Source: Guadua angustifolia (lineage: Eukaryota; Streptophyta; Magnoliopsida; Poales; Poaceae). From it: a DNA stretch of 64,000 bases. Below the pieces are notes generated by a model. The model was not told the DNA's origin. It worked only from the letters and a program-made list of their open reading frames with translations, and ran no database searches. Shown here one piece after another: positions 10,991-22,767 of this stretch. Position 1 is the first letter of the stretch. Every line of letters starts with the position of its first letter. The DNA is taken from contig CM070517.1 in the NCBI GenBank assembly GCA_036346375.1, positions 45,232,200-45,296,199 of the forward strand, in the 5' to 3' direction. The position numbers were made by a program, and so were the translations under genes.

Positions 10991-13530
10991 CCCTTCCAAA
11001 AGGTTTAACCTCTTAATGAAATTTTGGGCTTAAATGCATTTAATTATTTGTTATCCTTTTACCTTTTAATATGTTGATTAATTCAAAGGCATTTTTGAAG
11101 TTCAAGTAAATTGTTAATATTTGTTAAACGTATTTCTGTCCTTGTGTTGCATCTGTTAAAAAGAATAATACTATGTCAAAAAGATTAAAAATTCTGCCAA
11201 GGTTCAGCTTAAACCATTGGATTGCTCTTTTCTTAATCACTTTGTTTAGTTTTAATCTTTAAAATGAATTAATAAATCTTCTTTTAAACAAACATGTCTT
11301 CACACATTAGTATTTTTATTTAATTATTTAAAAGCATTTTCCTTGGATACAGTTTCACTTGGCAGGTGGGGGCTTAATGCTTTAGGTTAGGGAAATTTGA
11401 AAAACCTAATGGGAACAAGTTTAGTCTTAAAAGAATTTTAATTATGAGGTTCTGAGAGTTGATTTGTATTTTTTGGAGGAGAAACGCGAAGGGCTCTCAA
11501 AGTTAGGAATTGCCCTTTACCTTAAAAGTTTATTTCTTATAAAAAATCTTTCAAATTTTTTGATGTCTTTCCTTTTTCCCATCCAAATAGGAGTTGGCAC
11601 CTTACCACTTAACCCTTTCTCATGTTAATCTTGGCTATGTTTCCCAAACAGCAGGAAACAAAATTTAATCTTAATTTTAATTTACTTGTAATTTTCAGTT
11701 TAAATTTCGGGTCAACAGCAATGTAAAGGAGAAAATGGTTTATTTTGACTAATATCATTTAAACCAACAAAAGATTTTTGACTTTAAGATTTTTTAAAAA
11801 TAATCTTAATTTACACCTATCAAATGTTTATTTTAAAATTGATTCATTTCTATATAAACCATTATTAGATTAATTTTCAATCAAGCAAATTGAACAACCT
11901 AAATTACTATTATCAACCTTTTTGTATTCTAATAAGTTTATTTAATAATAATTTATTTTCATAATTAGAAAAACCTAAAAAACCATTAATTAGTATGAGA
12001 TATGGTAAAACTATGATATCTTTCTTGCAGTTAATGTAAGTACTTTATTTAATTCTTTCTTTAGGAATTGTACTCACTTTATTTTTAATGGGAATTAATT
12101 ATATTTTAAAGACTTTATCTTTAGAGGAAGGATTAATTTCTATAGAAATTTACTTGGTTTGAGTCAAAAAATTAGTACTTATTCAATTCTGTTGTTTATT
12201 TTAATCAAGCAAATAATTTTAAAGGGGAAAAATTTCATCTAAAAGAATTTTTTGAATCAGGTTTTATTTGATGTTTTTTTTAATAAAGGACCTTGAAGCC
12301 GTTTGACTTCTAACAGTTTCAGATATTGCCAGACTTAATTTTCCTGGCCATAAACTTAGGTAAACTAAGTAAACATGATAATTTTACAAATTAGTTGACT
12401 TCCATTAAATTTGTAGATTGTTTTTGAAAGCTATTTTCCCAAGATTTCAAAGGTTTACGATCTTTTAAACACTCCTTTTATTGTTGATAACTCTTATAAC
12501 CATGCCTGAGGTTAACTTAATAAGCTATCTTAGGTGCCTTTTTTATTCTGTGTCCAATCATGTATTTATTGTTTATTGTCCTAGAAGTGTTTGTCGTCAA
12601 GTTTTTATAGTAAAATAGGTGATTATGATATTTGTAGTTCTTGGTTGTCGTAACTGAACCAATCAAAAGGAGCTGTGGTTAATCATTTAGTTTCCAAACT
12701 GTAACTGAAGGCCTTGTTTGTCTGTCAAAGGCCGTTCTTTTTATCTGTATGATTAGAGCAGGCCTGTTTATCATCAGCCTGGATAACATGGTCCAAAACA
12801 TATTATTGTTCAAATGTTTATATCTGCTTTTTGTAAGAAACTTTTTAAGTCTTGTTTGCCTTTTTATCTTGAGGAATCTTCATGTCATATATATCGCTTT
12901 TGATTTCATTTATCCAAATCCATAACGCAACTGTGCTACTTTTTTAGTTTTTTTTCTTTTTATAAGACCGAATCATGGTTCATTCGTGTAATGTTGTATC
13001 CTTGTTCTGGCGAAACTATCAGCTGAACTAGTGTTCTCGAGTCCAACTGACCTTCAATTCCAAGCCCAATTACTCCAACGTAGCTTTGGTTACAAGAGTC
13101 CTGAAATTTTGCTCATTACGATTCTTGCTTTTAATTTGGCAATTCATTAGTTTTCACAACTTGCTACCTGATATCTCTTTCAAAATTGCCTGTAATTCAT
13201 GGCTGTAGATTTTTAAGGCTTTTTAATTTAAGCTAATTGTTTTGGTTAAAATCTTGGACTTTTTAATTATAACGCATTGATACGGTATTTTGGCTGATTT
13301 TTTGATCGGGAAAAGCTTTAATTAACCGTGGGTAATAACCCGGCCTTGAAACTTTAAGTGAATTGTTTGATCTGGAACAAAATTGGTTTCGGGTTTTGGG
13401 CAAACTAAGTGAAAATCTTGGTTTAATTTAAGGTATTTTTTCAAGATTGGAATTTTGAAATTTAACCGGCCCCGGAATAATTGCAAATTCAAGGATTAAG
13501 TATATTTGTCTAGTTTTTGGTGTATACAAT
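10990..13530. other. Compositionally anomalous AT-rich tract, possible low-quality consensus
   Basis: About 2.5 kb of AT-rich sequence with an excess of doubled letters (TTAA, AACC, CCGG, TTGG) and no ORF above 60 codons on either strand. The texture changes sharply at both ends. The same texture recurs at 46985-49000. No gene or named repeat was recognised. Confidence 0.35.
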
Positions 13531-13599
13531 CATGTTCAATGATCCTTTTGTATAATGGGCGATATCTATTTACACATGATTCGATATACGACCATAAAA

Positions 13600-14110
13600 G
13601 TTCAACAGTCGAACTATCCTCGAGCTAATGCAAGACGGCGATGGTTTAGGTCCTTTCGGAAAAAATGAAAAAATCGCGTTTAGGTCCTTTCAATGGTTTT
13701 TTAATAAAATAGACCCGAAAAAATTATCAAAAATACGTTTAGGTCTCTCGCGGTTTACATTTAGGTCCTCCTGGTGCTTTTCAGCAAATCGGACCTAAAA
13801 AAATACTTTATGCCACTCCACAGTTAAAAAAAATCAGATTCGTCGAAGGTTTATAGCGACTCATGGATTCGCCTCCGGTTGTTTTTTAGCGAAATGGATC
13901 CTGAAAAAAATTAGATTACTTTTTCCCCATCTACAGTGAAAAAACACATATTCATCGTGGATTTATAGCAACCCATCGATTCGCCCGACGGGTTGTAACC
14001 ACAGTTTTCTAAAAAAAACGCAAATTCATTGAAGGTTTATTTTTTTTAAACAGATATAAAAACCGAAAATACAACCCACATGGATTTATCGACGGGTCCT
14101 ATCGACTCTA
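13600..14110. repeat. Low-complexity degenerate repeat region
   Basis: Phrases such as TTTAGGTCC and AAATGGACC recur at irregular spacing among A-runs. It appears to be a decayed internally repetitive element. It has no coding capacity and I could not classify it. Confidence 0.35.
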
Positions 14111-14173
14111 CAGAATGGCGCAGCGTAGCGCGCTATTACAGAACGGCGCAGCGTAGCGCGCTATTATTGCTAG
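14111..14173 (+). mobile_element. Possible Helitron 3' end with a duplicated terminal hairpin
   Basis: Two 28-bp units (14111-14138 and 14139-14166) differ by one base. Each contains GGCGCAGCGTAGCGCGC, which can form a short GC hairpin. The second is followed by TATTATTG-type spacing, then CTAG and T, the layout of Helitron 3' ends (hairpin about ten bases before CTRR). No 5' end was identified. Confidence 0.4.
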
Positions 14174-14399
14174 TTAGTTTTATTCTATATATAAGAGTGA
14201 GAAAAAATGAGAGAGAAGAGAGTTGACTCTTATTTAATAGTAAGCTTTGCACATGAATATAGATAGATTATTTATGTACGAAAGAGAAGAGATAATTATT
14301 GCACAATATCTAAAGACAACCTTTATAAATAGTTATTGTACAAACTAGCTTTTAGTTTACTATTAACCGCTTTGTTATTGTAATTGCCCTAACAGCACA

Positions 14400-14830
14400 A
14401 ACATAAGCTGGCTCTATGTCCCTACCAGATTTCAAAACCAAGTGAAAACCGCCAAAACCGTAGTTTTGACCTTACTGCTCTGTTCGAGATCTAAAACCGC
14501 TCGGTAAACCAATCTTATTAAACAAAATTAAAAATTTTGAAAAAAAATTATGTGTTCAAAAACTATTGAAAAATCACGGTTTTTCATAAAAAACACGGTT
14601 TTCAACCACTCAAAAACCGTTTTTAAAGAGCTTTGAATTGGTCAGGTTGGTATTTGTTGAAAACCGAGCAGTTTTTCGTGAAAAATTGCGGTTTTCGTTG
14701 AAAACCGAATGGTTTTGATTTTTTTGAACCCTTCAGTTTCTAATGATCTTCGAACGATTTTTGCGAAAATCGTACCACGGATTTTAAACCGATTTTTTAA
14801 ATTTGATTTTTGAAACCCTAATCCCCACCA
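14400..14830. repeat. Degenerate AAAACCG/CGGTTTT-rich repeat
   Basis: Many variants of AAAACCG and its complement are interspersed, giving weak inverted repeats. It has no coding capacity and the origin is unknown. Confidence 0.35.
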
Positions 14831-14985
14831 TCAGGCAACTCGTTTCGGATGACAACCCTGGCTGATTCCGCCCGCTCTACACGGTTGGAGGGTTAATTCC
14901 CAGCCTCGCCTCTCGCGCACAACAACAACAAATTAAGGGCTCGTCGATGGACACCCTGCTCTCGACCACTTCCTTTCTTGCCTTA

Positions 14986-15344
14986 GAGCAGTCCCAACCC
15001 ATGGTTTTCATGAGCAATGTCTAGAGGAGAGAGAAAGCAACAAACCAATGCATAGTTTCCTAACCCATGGTTTCCATAAGCAGTGTCTAGAGGAGAGAGA
15101 GAAAACAATAAACCAATGAATGCACCACAAACACAGCTTGGTAAGCGCACAGAAACGTCCAACCCCGATTTTGCTCGTTTCTTGCGTCTTGGTACTCGCG
15201 CCGACCCAGTTTCTTGCATGAGACACGGTTTCTTTGTTTTTCCTTCTCTCTCTTCCTTAATTCCTATGCCACGTCAGATTTTTGCTTAGTGGCAGCGTAA
15301 TTAATTCTATGGACACCTGCTGAGGTGGAGGGTTGGGACTGCCC
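14986..15344. mobile_element. Tourist-like MITE, 359 bp
   Basis: A 15-bp TIR (GAGCAGTCCCAACCC at the left, GGGTTGGGACTGCCC at the right, one mismatch) is flanked by an exact TTA duplication at 14983-14985 and 15345-15347. The left half holds a direct repeat of about 60 bp (blocks beginning near 15000 and 15063, each with CATGGTTT and TGTCTAGAGGAGAGAGA). The family is non-autonomous PIF/Harbinger. Confidence 0.8.
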
Positions 15345-15479
15345 TTACTACTCCTGCTATTCGCTCGCGTAACAAGTATATCCTCCTAGTATGTGTATGT
15401 CACGTGTCATATTCTTCATTTGTCTTTCACCTTTTTCCGCTTCTCTACTCATCTCACATCTCTTCTTTCCTATCTAACA

Positions 15480-15690
15480 CAAAATTTTAAAATTTTAACT
15501 TTGAAAATTTTAAATATGAAGTTTCAACTTGAAAAATTTTAAAACAAAAAATTTCAACCCGGAAAATTTCAACTCGAAAAATTTCAAATTAAAAGTTTCA
15601 ACTCCGTAAACTTTTAATTCAAAAATATTCGTTTCGAAAAAGTTCTAATTCAAAAACTTCCAAAAGTGATTAAAAAATACTTCTTATTCA
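15480..15690. repeat. AT-rich degenerate minisatellite
   Basis: Imperfect tandem copies of a roughly 18-22 bp phrase resembling AAAATTTCAACTTGAAAA run through this interval. It is non-coding. Confidence 0.5.
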
Positions 15691-16561
15691 GAAGCTTGGA
15701 CAGAAATTTTGAAAAACAAAATTATTTTGAGTTTGAGGGGAAGGAAATGTGGAAGGAAAAGGGGATGTGAAGCAAGTATTGTGATGAGAGAGTTTTTTTT
15801 GAGGGGAGAAGGGAAGTGAGGAAAGGAATGACGTGCTGTCGTTTATAACAAGGAGATGGTAGCATTCTAATTAAACATTTGGTAAGAACACCACTCAAAT
15901 AATTCAGGTAGAAAAAACTAACGTTGTCATAAATGTGCATCGGAATACAAGTGTCCTGCTGTGGAAATCCAGATCATGCATGCAGCTAATTACCTGTGGA
16001 GAGAGCTAGAGTCGCTCCAGGGACCAGGAATTAGGTCAGTTTGAGGTCAACGTCATGCAATAGAGCCGGGGGAGTTCCGGCCTCCTTGTGCGAGCCACGT
16101 CATTTCCGGCTGACGTGTTCGCTCCGCGCATGCTTACATCGCCTGTTTTGCACCTCCGATGATGCGGTTCAAGTAATTTGTCTCCGTTACTCGGCTACTA
16201 CGACGCGTTGGCACAATGGTAGCGCACGCCACTGCTTTACGTGAGGTTGCTTCTTTGATGTCGCCTGTGTTGGTCGTGCCATTTTTGTCCGTGCGAACGC
16301 GGCTAGGACGCATGGTGTCGGTTTTATTGCGAGAAGACACCCGAAATACTTCAAAATTACATCAAAGTCCTTATGTTTTGCTAGAAGACCCCTGAAAATT
16401 TTGGGATTAATTTTTTTAGAGGCTCCCCAAAAATCTTGAGATTACATCCGGGTCCGCTTTTTCAAGAAGAAAACTCCAAAATTTTTGAAACTATATTTAT
16501 ATCCGTTTTTTTAGGGAACACATGTATGCTATTTATGTGACTAGAAATGTCATATGATAAA

Positions 16562-19165
16562 TGAAAGTGCATCTAGGCACTTATGTTATTTTGGTGATTA
16601 ATAACAAACACATATAATGACAATCTATGTAATTGAGTAAATGCTTAACTTAGTGCTTAACAAATGACAAACCTCTAATATGATTATATTGCTATGAGAC
16701 TAACATGTTATTGCCTAGTTGAGTATCAGTCTCATCTATTTAGAGGAAAATTAAGTGGGATGGTTAAGCAAAGATAAGGTATGCAATTTTGGTATCTCTC
16801 CTATATTTGTTATTGCATTCCTTTTGTGCAAATGCATAGTGAACTCCAAGTAGCATATTAATTATATATATGCACATTGATTCATGTCATATTTATTTGT
16901 GTATATATATTCATTTGAGTTCATTATGTGCTTTGTTTTTAGTATGCATGTATTAACTAGAGTTAAACTTCATATTGCTATATATTGACTTGGTACATGC
17001 ATGTTTTAGTTGTATATCTTCTCATGCAATTCTCTTAGTGAAGTTTAATCTAGTGTTGGATCACATATTTACTCTTACTCCAAATATTAGTTGCACATGT
17101 ACAATTCGTGTATATTTTATCATGTGCTTCATTTAAGTAAAGGCTATGATTCTTGCCATGATTTAATTGATTCATCATATCGCAATTACCTCTTTAGTGC
17201 ATATATATCAATTACATATTCATCATGATGCACTTAGTAGAGAACATTTTTTATGTCAAGTGTTTCCATTTATGTTGTGCCTCTTTATATGAAACACTTG
17301 TGGTAATTAACTGCTCACAAATATCAATTTCTTCATATCTATTGAGTTTTTGGGACTAATGCTTTTCATGAGTGGTTTGGAAAGAATTAGGTCCCGTGTG
17401 TGTATCATGACCAAGGTATCGTGGAGGATGATCATTAAGCCGAGGTCAACAAGACGGCGGTGTCACCAAGAGTTGAGGACTAAGTCAAGATTGACTTGGC
17501 GTGGAGATCGTCAGAGAGAATGATCAAGTCAAGGTTGATAGGACGAGAGTCTCATGAGGTGAATCGAGTCAAGTTGGACAAGGCGAAGATGTCATCAATT
17601 ATATGATGAAGGTCTTCATGCGCCAGCATTAAGAAAGAAGACGGCAAGTGACTATTTCTAGACTTGTATTATCTTTGATTTAATTTGAGTCTAAGGATTG
17701 CCGTACTATTAAGAGGGATGCGACGTCGAATGACTTTTAGATGTGTCAAGTGCTCAAGTAATCCATCCTTGTGAAACTTAAAGAGAGAGTGGTGTTGGTG
17801 GTGCTAGAAAGTGAGAGTTGTAGGTCTCCCTTTGGATTCTTTATGAATTCTGTATTTATCCTTTGAGATTTGGGTGGTGAGACCTTGTTAGTTGTGTAGC
17901 CCTCGTTCTTAGCTTTCCGTAGAGTCCAAAATCACTGAAATCGGAGTCCAGAGTCAAAAGTTATGCTCGTTGCTAAATGGTCAAGCTCGATCCAATCCGG
18001 AGTATCCGGGGTTAAGTCCGAGTATCCGGTTTGTCCTCTCGGTTAGGTCAGTCCGGAGATCCGGGTTGTCCGGAGTATCCGGGTTGTCCAGAGTATCCGG
18101 GGTTTAAGTCCGGAGTATCCGGACTTTTCGCAGTTCAAACGGCTAGTTTTTTGGGGACCTCTATTTAAAGCTCCCCCTTCCCATCTTCAAAGTGGCCGTT
18201 ATCCTGCAGCTTTGAGGGGTTATCCTCTTGTTCTTGAGCCCTCAAAACACCTCTTTACCCTTAGATCTAAGTGATCCCCTTTGTGAGAAGAGTAGGGAAG
18301 AGTTTGAGGAGTGAGGTGTTAGATTCAGTGTGATTTGAGTTGTTGAGCACTTGATTTCATCTCCAAGCTTGTTCTTCGTGAGCATTTGTTACTCTTGGAG
18401 GTTGAGGACTCCTAGACGGCTACGAGGTCGCCTACGAGCCACCGGAGCTTTGTGTGGTTGGTCGTGGGAAGTTTGTGAAGGCCGATTCCGTCTCCGCAAG
18501 GGAAAGAATCAAAGAAGTGAAGTCCGGCGAGTGCATTTGTGCAACACCGGGTGGAAGAGGGTTGAAAAAGACCCCCGGCTCAAGTGTGACCGAGCCGCAC
18601 CGGCGAGTGCATTTGTGCAACACCGGAGAAAAATGGTTGAAAGAGACCCCGGCTCAAGTGTGACCGAGCCGCCTCAACGGAGACGTAGGATCCCCTTAAG
18701 GATCCGAACTTCGGGTGAAAAATCATCGTCTCCAAGTTTGCTTCTTGCTCTTATATTAGTATTTGATTTTGAATTTTGAAATTGCCCGATCTACTTTTCT
18801 ATTGAGCTTTTCGCTAGATCTCTACTTGTTCTAGGTACCTGGTAGTATTTAGAATCTTTGTGTTCAAGTAGTTTGATTAAAAATTGAAGAGATTAAAAAT
18901 TTTCATCTCGAGGTGCCCAACCCGGAGTATCCGGACATTTAACCCGGAAACTCCGGATAGGTGAAGTTTAATCCATACCGAAGGGGTTAATCCGGAGACT
19001 CCGGACAAAAACCCCGGATAGTCCGGACATATCGGAGTATCCGGAGTAAAAGCTCGGATAGTCCGGGCTGATACCCTCTGGATTGTTTTATTCCGCTGTG
19101 ATTTAGTTTTAAATTTATTATTCGCCTATTCACTCCCCCTCTAGGCGATATCTCCTGTCCTTTCA
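16562..19165 (+). mobile_element. Solo Copia LTR, 2.6 kb
   Basis: It begins TGAAAGTGCATC and ends CTGTCCTTTCA. The 5-bp duplication ATAAA flanks it exactly (16557-16561 and 19166-19170), so this is a solo LTR left by recombination between the two LTRs of one element. It contains a roughly 74-bp tandem duplication (about 18528-18670) and two clusters of TCCGGA-type inverted repeats (about 17995-18125 and 18920-19072). It is the same family as the minus-strand LTR at 387-2930. Confidence 0.85.
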
Positions 19166-19170
19166 ATAAA

Positions 19171-20220
19171 TGATTGTTCGAGTTTGAAGCAAATGAATGG
19201 TGCATGCTCAGTGACGGTAGTAAAAGATGATTCAGACATACTTATCGTTAGTCAATAATTTACTTCTGATAGATATGTATTAGATTCAGGTTGTTGCTTT
19301 TATATATATTCAGTGAGGGGGATGTTTGACGAAAGATCTCTATGCTTGGCGTATGGAACTGTTCACTTAGCTGATTGTAAGGAATATATAATTACTGAGG
19401 TGTGAACAATTACATTGAAGATGTATGATGTAACACATCATACATGACAATAGTTTGGTATGTTCCCGGCACAACGAAGGATCTAATATCTGTGAGGTCG
19501 CTTGAACTCGAAGGTTTAGAGGTATCATTTCGAGATGGAGTTATATGAGTTACTTGCAAAGGACATGCGATCTTGAAAAGTATTTGAAGTAATAAATGAT
19601 ACCATTGATGTATAAACTTAAAAGAATGGCAACCAATGGGAGGTCTAAAAAAATTCTGATAAAATCTAGCAGGCACAAAGGTGAGGATATGAGATGTTGG
19701 AAGAAGGAAGACGTGGTATGACCAACCACACAGTACCAATGAAAAGGTGGAGTTCAGAACTGGTACAGACCTATGTCATGAAGGGATGTAGAAACAAATG
19801 TGTGATTAATCAAACTATATAGAGAAATGGCTCTCAGGTGGAGGTTTCGAACGGCAATTCCTGAACACCAACACATATATTAAGGTGATGTGCATAAGCT
19901 ATTGTGGTGGAGGGTAAAAGGGCAAAACAACCTCAATAGATAATAGTCAAGGTGAAGATTGTTGAGTACGATGACTCATATATAATCTTTTAGAATTTAC
20001 AAAGATGTGCTACCACTAGTCCTAGTTAAATCCTAATAGTATTAGGATTTAAATTTCTTTTGAAGTAGGATTCATATATCTATTTGAAAGAGGACTAATG
20101 GGTATATAAACATGAGGTGACCATAGAGAACCTAAATTACCATGAAGCCATAAATCAACTCATCCAAAGTAAGAGGTGCACATGAGATTAGATGATAGGT
20201 TATTCTTTAGCACTAGATTT
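19171..20220 (+). mobile_element. Decayed Copia pol remnant with LTR-like tail
   Basis: Short coding islands survive: a protease-like L-D-S-G-C at about 19268-19285, and a GAG-pre-integrase-like stretch (V-P-G-T-x-K-D-L-I-S-V then L-E-L-E-G) at about 19455-19545. Both are broken by stops and frame shifts. From about 19960 the sequence looks like a non-coding LTR or UTR. Because the solo LTR has its own exact TSD, this debris is older host sequence into which that LTR landed. Confidence 0.55.
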
Positions 20221-20223
20221 TTA

Positions 20224-20288
20224 CTAGCCATGTGCCCGTGCGATGCAACGGAAACTCAATTTGCGATAAAATATTATTTGCAAAGAGC
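20224..20288 (-). mobile_element. Helitron 3' end, same family as the element at 7168-7392
   Basis: CTAG (20224-20227, preceded by A) is followed by the GTGCCCGTGCG block and ACTCAATTTGCGATAAAA, closely matching the inner sequence of the complete Helitron up to GAGCACTA. The match ends where a solo LTR was inserted. No 5' terminus was found beyond that LTR. Confidence 0.6.
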
Positions 20289-20293
20289 ACTAG

Positions 20294-21446
20294 TGTCGGC
20301 GTATTTCGCCTGACAAGATTCCATTAACGGGGTGTCTACTCCCTAGACGGAAAATTTGGTTCGGTAGAGAGCATCTTCGTGGCTGGAAACCCTAATGTCT
20401 CTCGACGATGGATTCCTGGCATCAGCAAGTTGGTGAACACGACGGTTTACCCAGGTTCAGGTCCCCGGTGTGGGTAATAGCCCTACGTCCTGCTGGTTCT
20501 TTGTTGAGGAAATGGGGAAGCGTTTACAAGGGTGTTCTTCAGTGTCTGCTTCTCTATGCTTTCTGTTCTAGCCGACCGGCCCCCTTCTTCATGCACCAAG
20601 GCGCCCTTATATAGATGGGCTACCTTGAGCAGGAGAGAAGGTGACGCTATACTTATCTACAACACATTAATTACATCCATCATTCCAGCTTCCACGTCGA
20701 CACACGACGCATTTATTAAGCACGCCTCCGTGGCCTTGTCCTTTGAACCTCATTTAATGTCGATAAGAGGCCTTACCCGGTCCGCCCGGGATAGGACGCG
20801 CCTGCGACTGGTTGGTAAGAGGCGTCAGAGGAATGAGCTGTCGTCGTGTCGAAAGCTGAATCCTTCATATTTAATGACCTTGACACGAAGTGCCAGGGGA
20901 GGAAAACTTCGAGGTGAAGCCTCCACCTCATTTCTTTGGTTGCCTTCGTGGCTTGACAAGAGGGGTCTGAACACACGCCCACTCGTCGGCCGTCACGCAG
21001 GCCGCCGCCCGGCGAGCGGCGTGATCGCCAGGGGCACGTGGGCTCGCTCGCGGTAGGGCGTAAAGGCGTTTCGTCCGGCCGCCGCCAGGCGCCACACGGG
21101 CGCCGCCGCGAAAGGTGGCGTGATCGCCAGATCGCTTGCCGGGGCCACGTGGACTCCTCGCCAGCGGGCGAGCGTCCTCGCCTGCCGCCGCCAGTACGCC
21201 ACGCTGCCACTCGCCCGGCAAGCAAGGTGTGATCGCCAGATCGCTTGCGAGGCCACGTGGGCTCTCGCTTATGCGGCGGGCGTTTTCCCACCGCCACCAG
21301 GCGCCATATGGCCGCCGCCCGGCGAAAGCGAGCGATCGCCAAACTGCTCGCTAGGGGGCCATATGGGCTCTAAACTGGACCAGGCCACTTCTTGGGCCTA
21401 TCACTTCCACGGCGGAGAGGGTACCTCGGTGCAAAGTACACCGACA
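20294..21446. mobile_element. Solo LTR, 1153 bp, probably Gypsy type
   Basis: Ends TGTCGGCG and ACCGACA form the standard TG..CA inverted termini. The exact 5-bp duplication ACTAG lies at 20289-20293 and 21447-21451. The internal wording (a proline/glycine-style CCCAGGTTCAGG then AGCCCTACGTCCTG) resembles grass Gypsy LTRs; that part is from memory. It is inserted in a Helitron remnant and carries a GC-rich tandem repeat. Confidence 0.75.
21019..21350. repeat. GC-rich tandem repeat, about 100-110 bp units, four copies
   Basis: The anchor GTGATCGCCA (or GCGATCGCCA) occurs at 21021, 21120, 21229 and 21332, spacings of 99, 109 and 103 bp. It is followed in each unit by a CACGTGG or CATATGG block. 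Units are diverged. The array lies within the solo LTR, and the ORFs crossing it are an effect of its GC content. Confidence 0.65.
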
Positions 21447-21451
21447 ACTAG

Positions 21452-22767
21452 CCTTATCTGAATAATAATATTCACTCTGAATGTGCGATGGTTAAATGTT
21501 TAAATCAATTCATTGAAGCATACAAATTCCAAGCACCTATTTACAAACTCGAGCTTAAAATTATCTTTAATTTCACAAACGTAAATAATAACATTACAGC
21601 ATTTGGGATTGTAAATTTGTAACACTATAATTCGAGATCGATCGATCGACTGAAAGAGGCATCACCTGCTGCCCCCGTGGGTGCAAAGGCATTGAAGATG
21701 TAAGCGTCATCCGTATGTGGCTGCCACCATTAGCGGCATGCGTGGCTCGTACACCTTGCTGGCCATACTGATAGCATCTAGGCCCTCTAATTTTTATCTT
21801 ATACATAATTGTATGGTTTTGGTGTTGATGGTTAAGTCAATAACCACTAAGCAATGAAGAATATTGGTTGAGGTATCAAAGAAGACATTAAAAAGGTCAA
21901 GATTAAGAATCCTTGTTACTAGTTTTAGTTTGGGAGATGATTCAAGCCGAATAGTTAGTATTATTTTAGTTTAGCCGTACTATTAAGGGGGATTGTGCAC
22001 AAGTTAAAATTTTGGTTTATAGACTAAGATTAGTTACTGATGAATGCGAAGGATAAGGCAGTCACTCACCAAACCACACTTCATTTTGTCACATATCCAC
22101 ATTTTTTTATTTATGCATATGCATATAAATCAGATAAGTAGCAGCATTGTGGTTTTGTATTAATATAGTTGTATTTTGAATATATAGTATAGTTGATTGA
22201 TCTTAATATGTACGACATATATGGTTTTTATTTTCACATATTATCCGACTAACTATTTGTAACCAAGACTAAACGTACTCGGAACGATCTATACTTGCTC
22301 TATATTCGTGACTGAGGTAATCCGCATTTGTATTCAAATCCGATACTATATCCGAGAAAAAAATTAAAATAGAATACGAGATAAACGAAATCCATCCTTA
22401 TCCGCTCTGTTTGCATCCAGTGCGTTTGCATCCCTACTTGACATCCTTCTGCTGTTAGCTACATTACAAGGTGGTGACAGCAAAAAACCCATAAACGAGC
22501 AAGTAGTTGCAAACACTGACGCCAACATGCGCTCCGAAATGAATCAACTCTACACCAAGATCACGGAGCAGGAAATGGAATAAAATCGCTATATGATTAT
22601 TAAATTTTTAGAAACCTCAAAATATTTAGAAGGTTAGGGACGTTTCGCTATTCTGTGAGCTGACGGTGATCTAGGCGTCCGGCCCAGGAATCTCCGCTCC
22701 CCCAGAACCCACCTCGCAGAGCACTGCGACCGCACACCAGAACCCTAGAGAAACCCCCCAACCACAC
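21452..22767. other. Intergenic, then promoter and leader of the THUMP gene
   Basis: The first 1.1 kb is AT-rich and shows no gene. A purine run (AAGGGGGAT near 21977) hints at more Copia debris. From about 22660 the sequence turns GC-rich and should contain the promoter and 5' UTR of the gene starting at 22768, including a GAACCCTAG motif 25 bp or so before the ATG. Confidence 0.4.

Noticed and set aside
10461..10999. Cluster of ORFs near 10.5-11.0 kb
   Set aside because: Open in several frames on both strands without conserved motifs or splice sites.
20289..20300. CACTAG start suggesting a CACTA transposon
   Set aside because: The exact ACTAG duplication at both sides and TGTCGG/CCGACA ends fit an LTR better. 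CACTA belongs to the target site.
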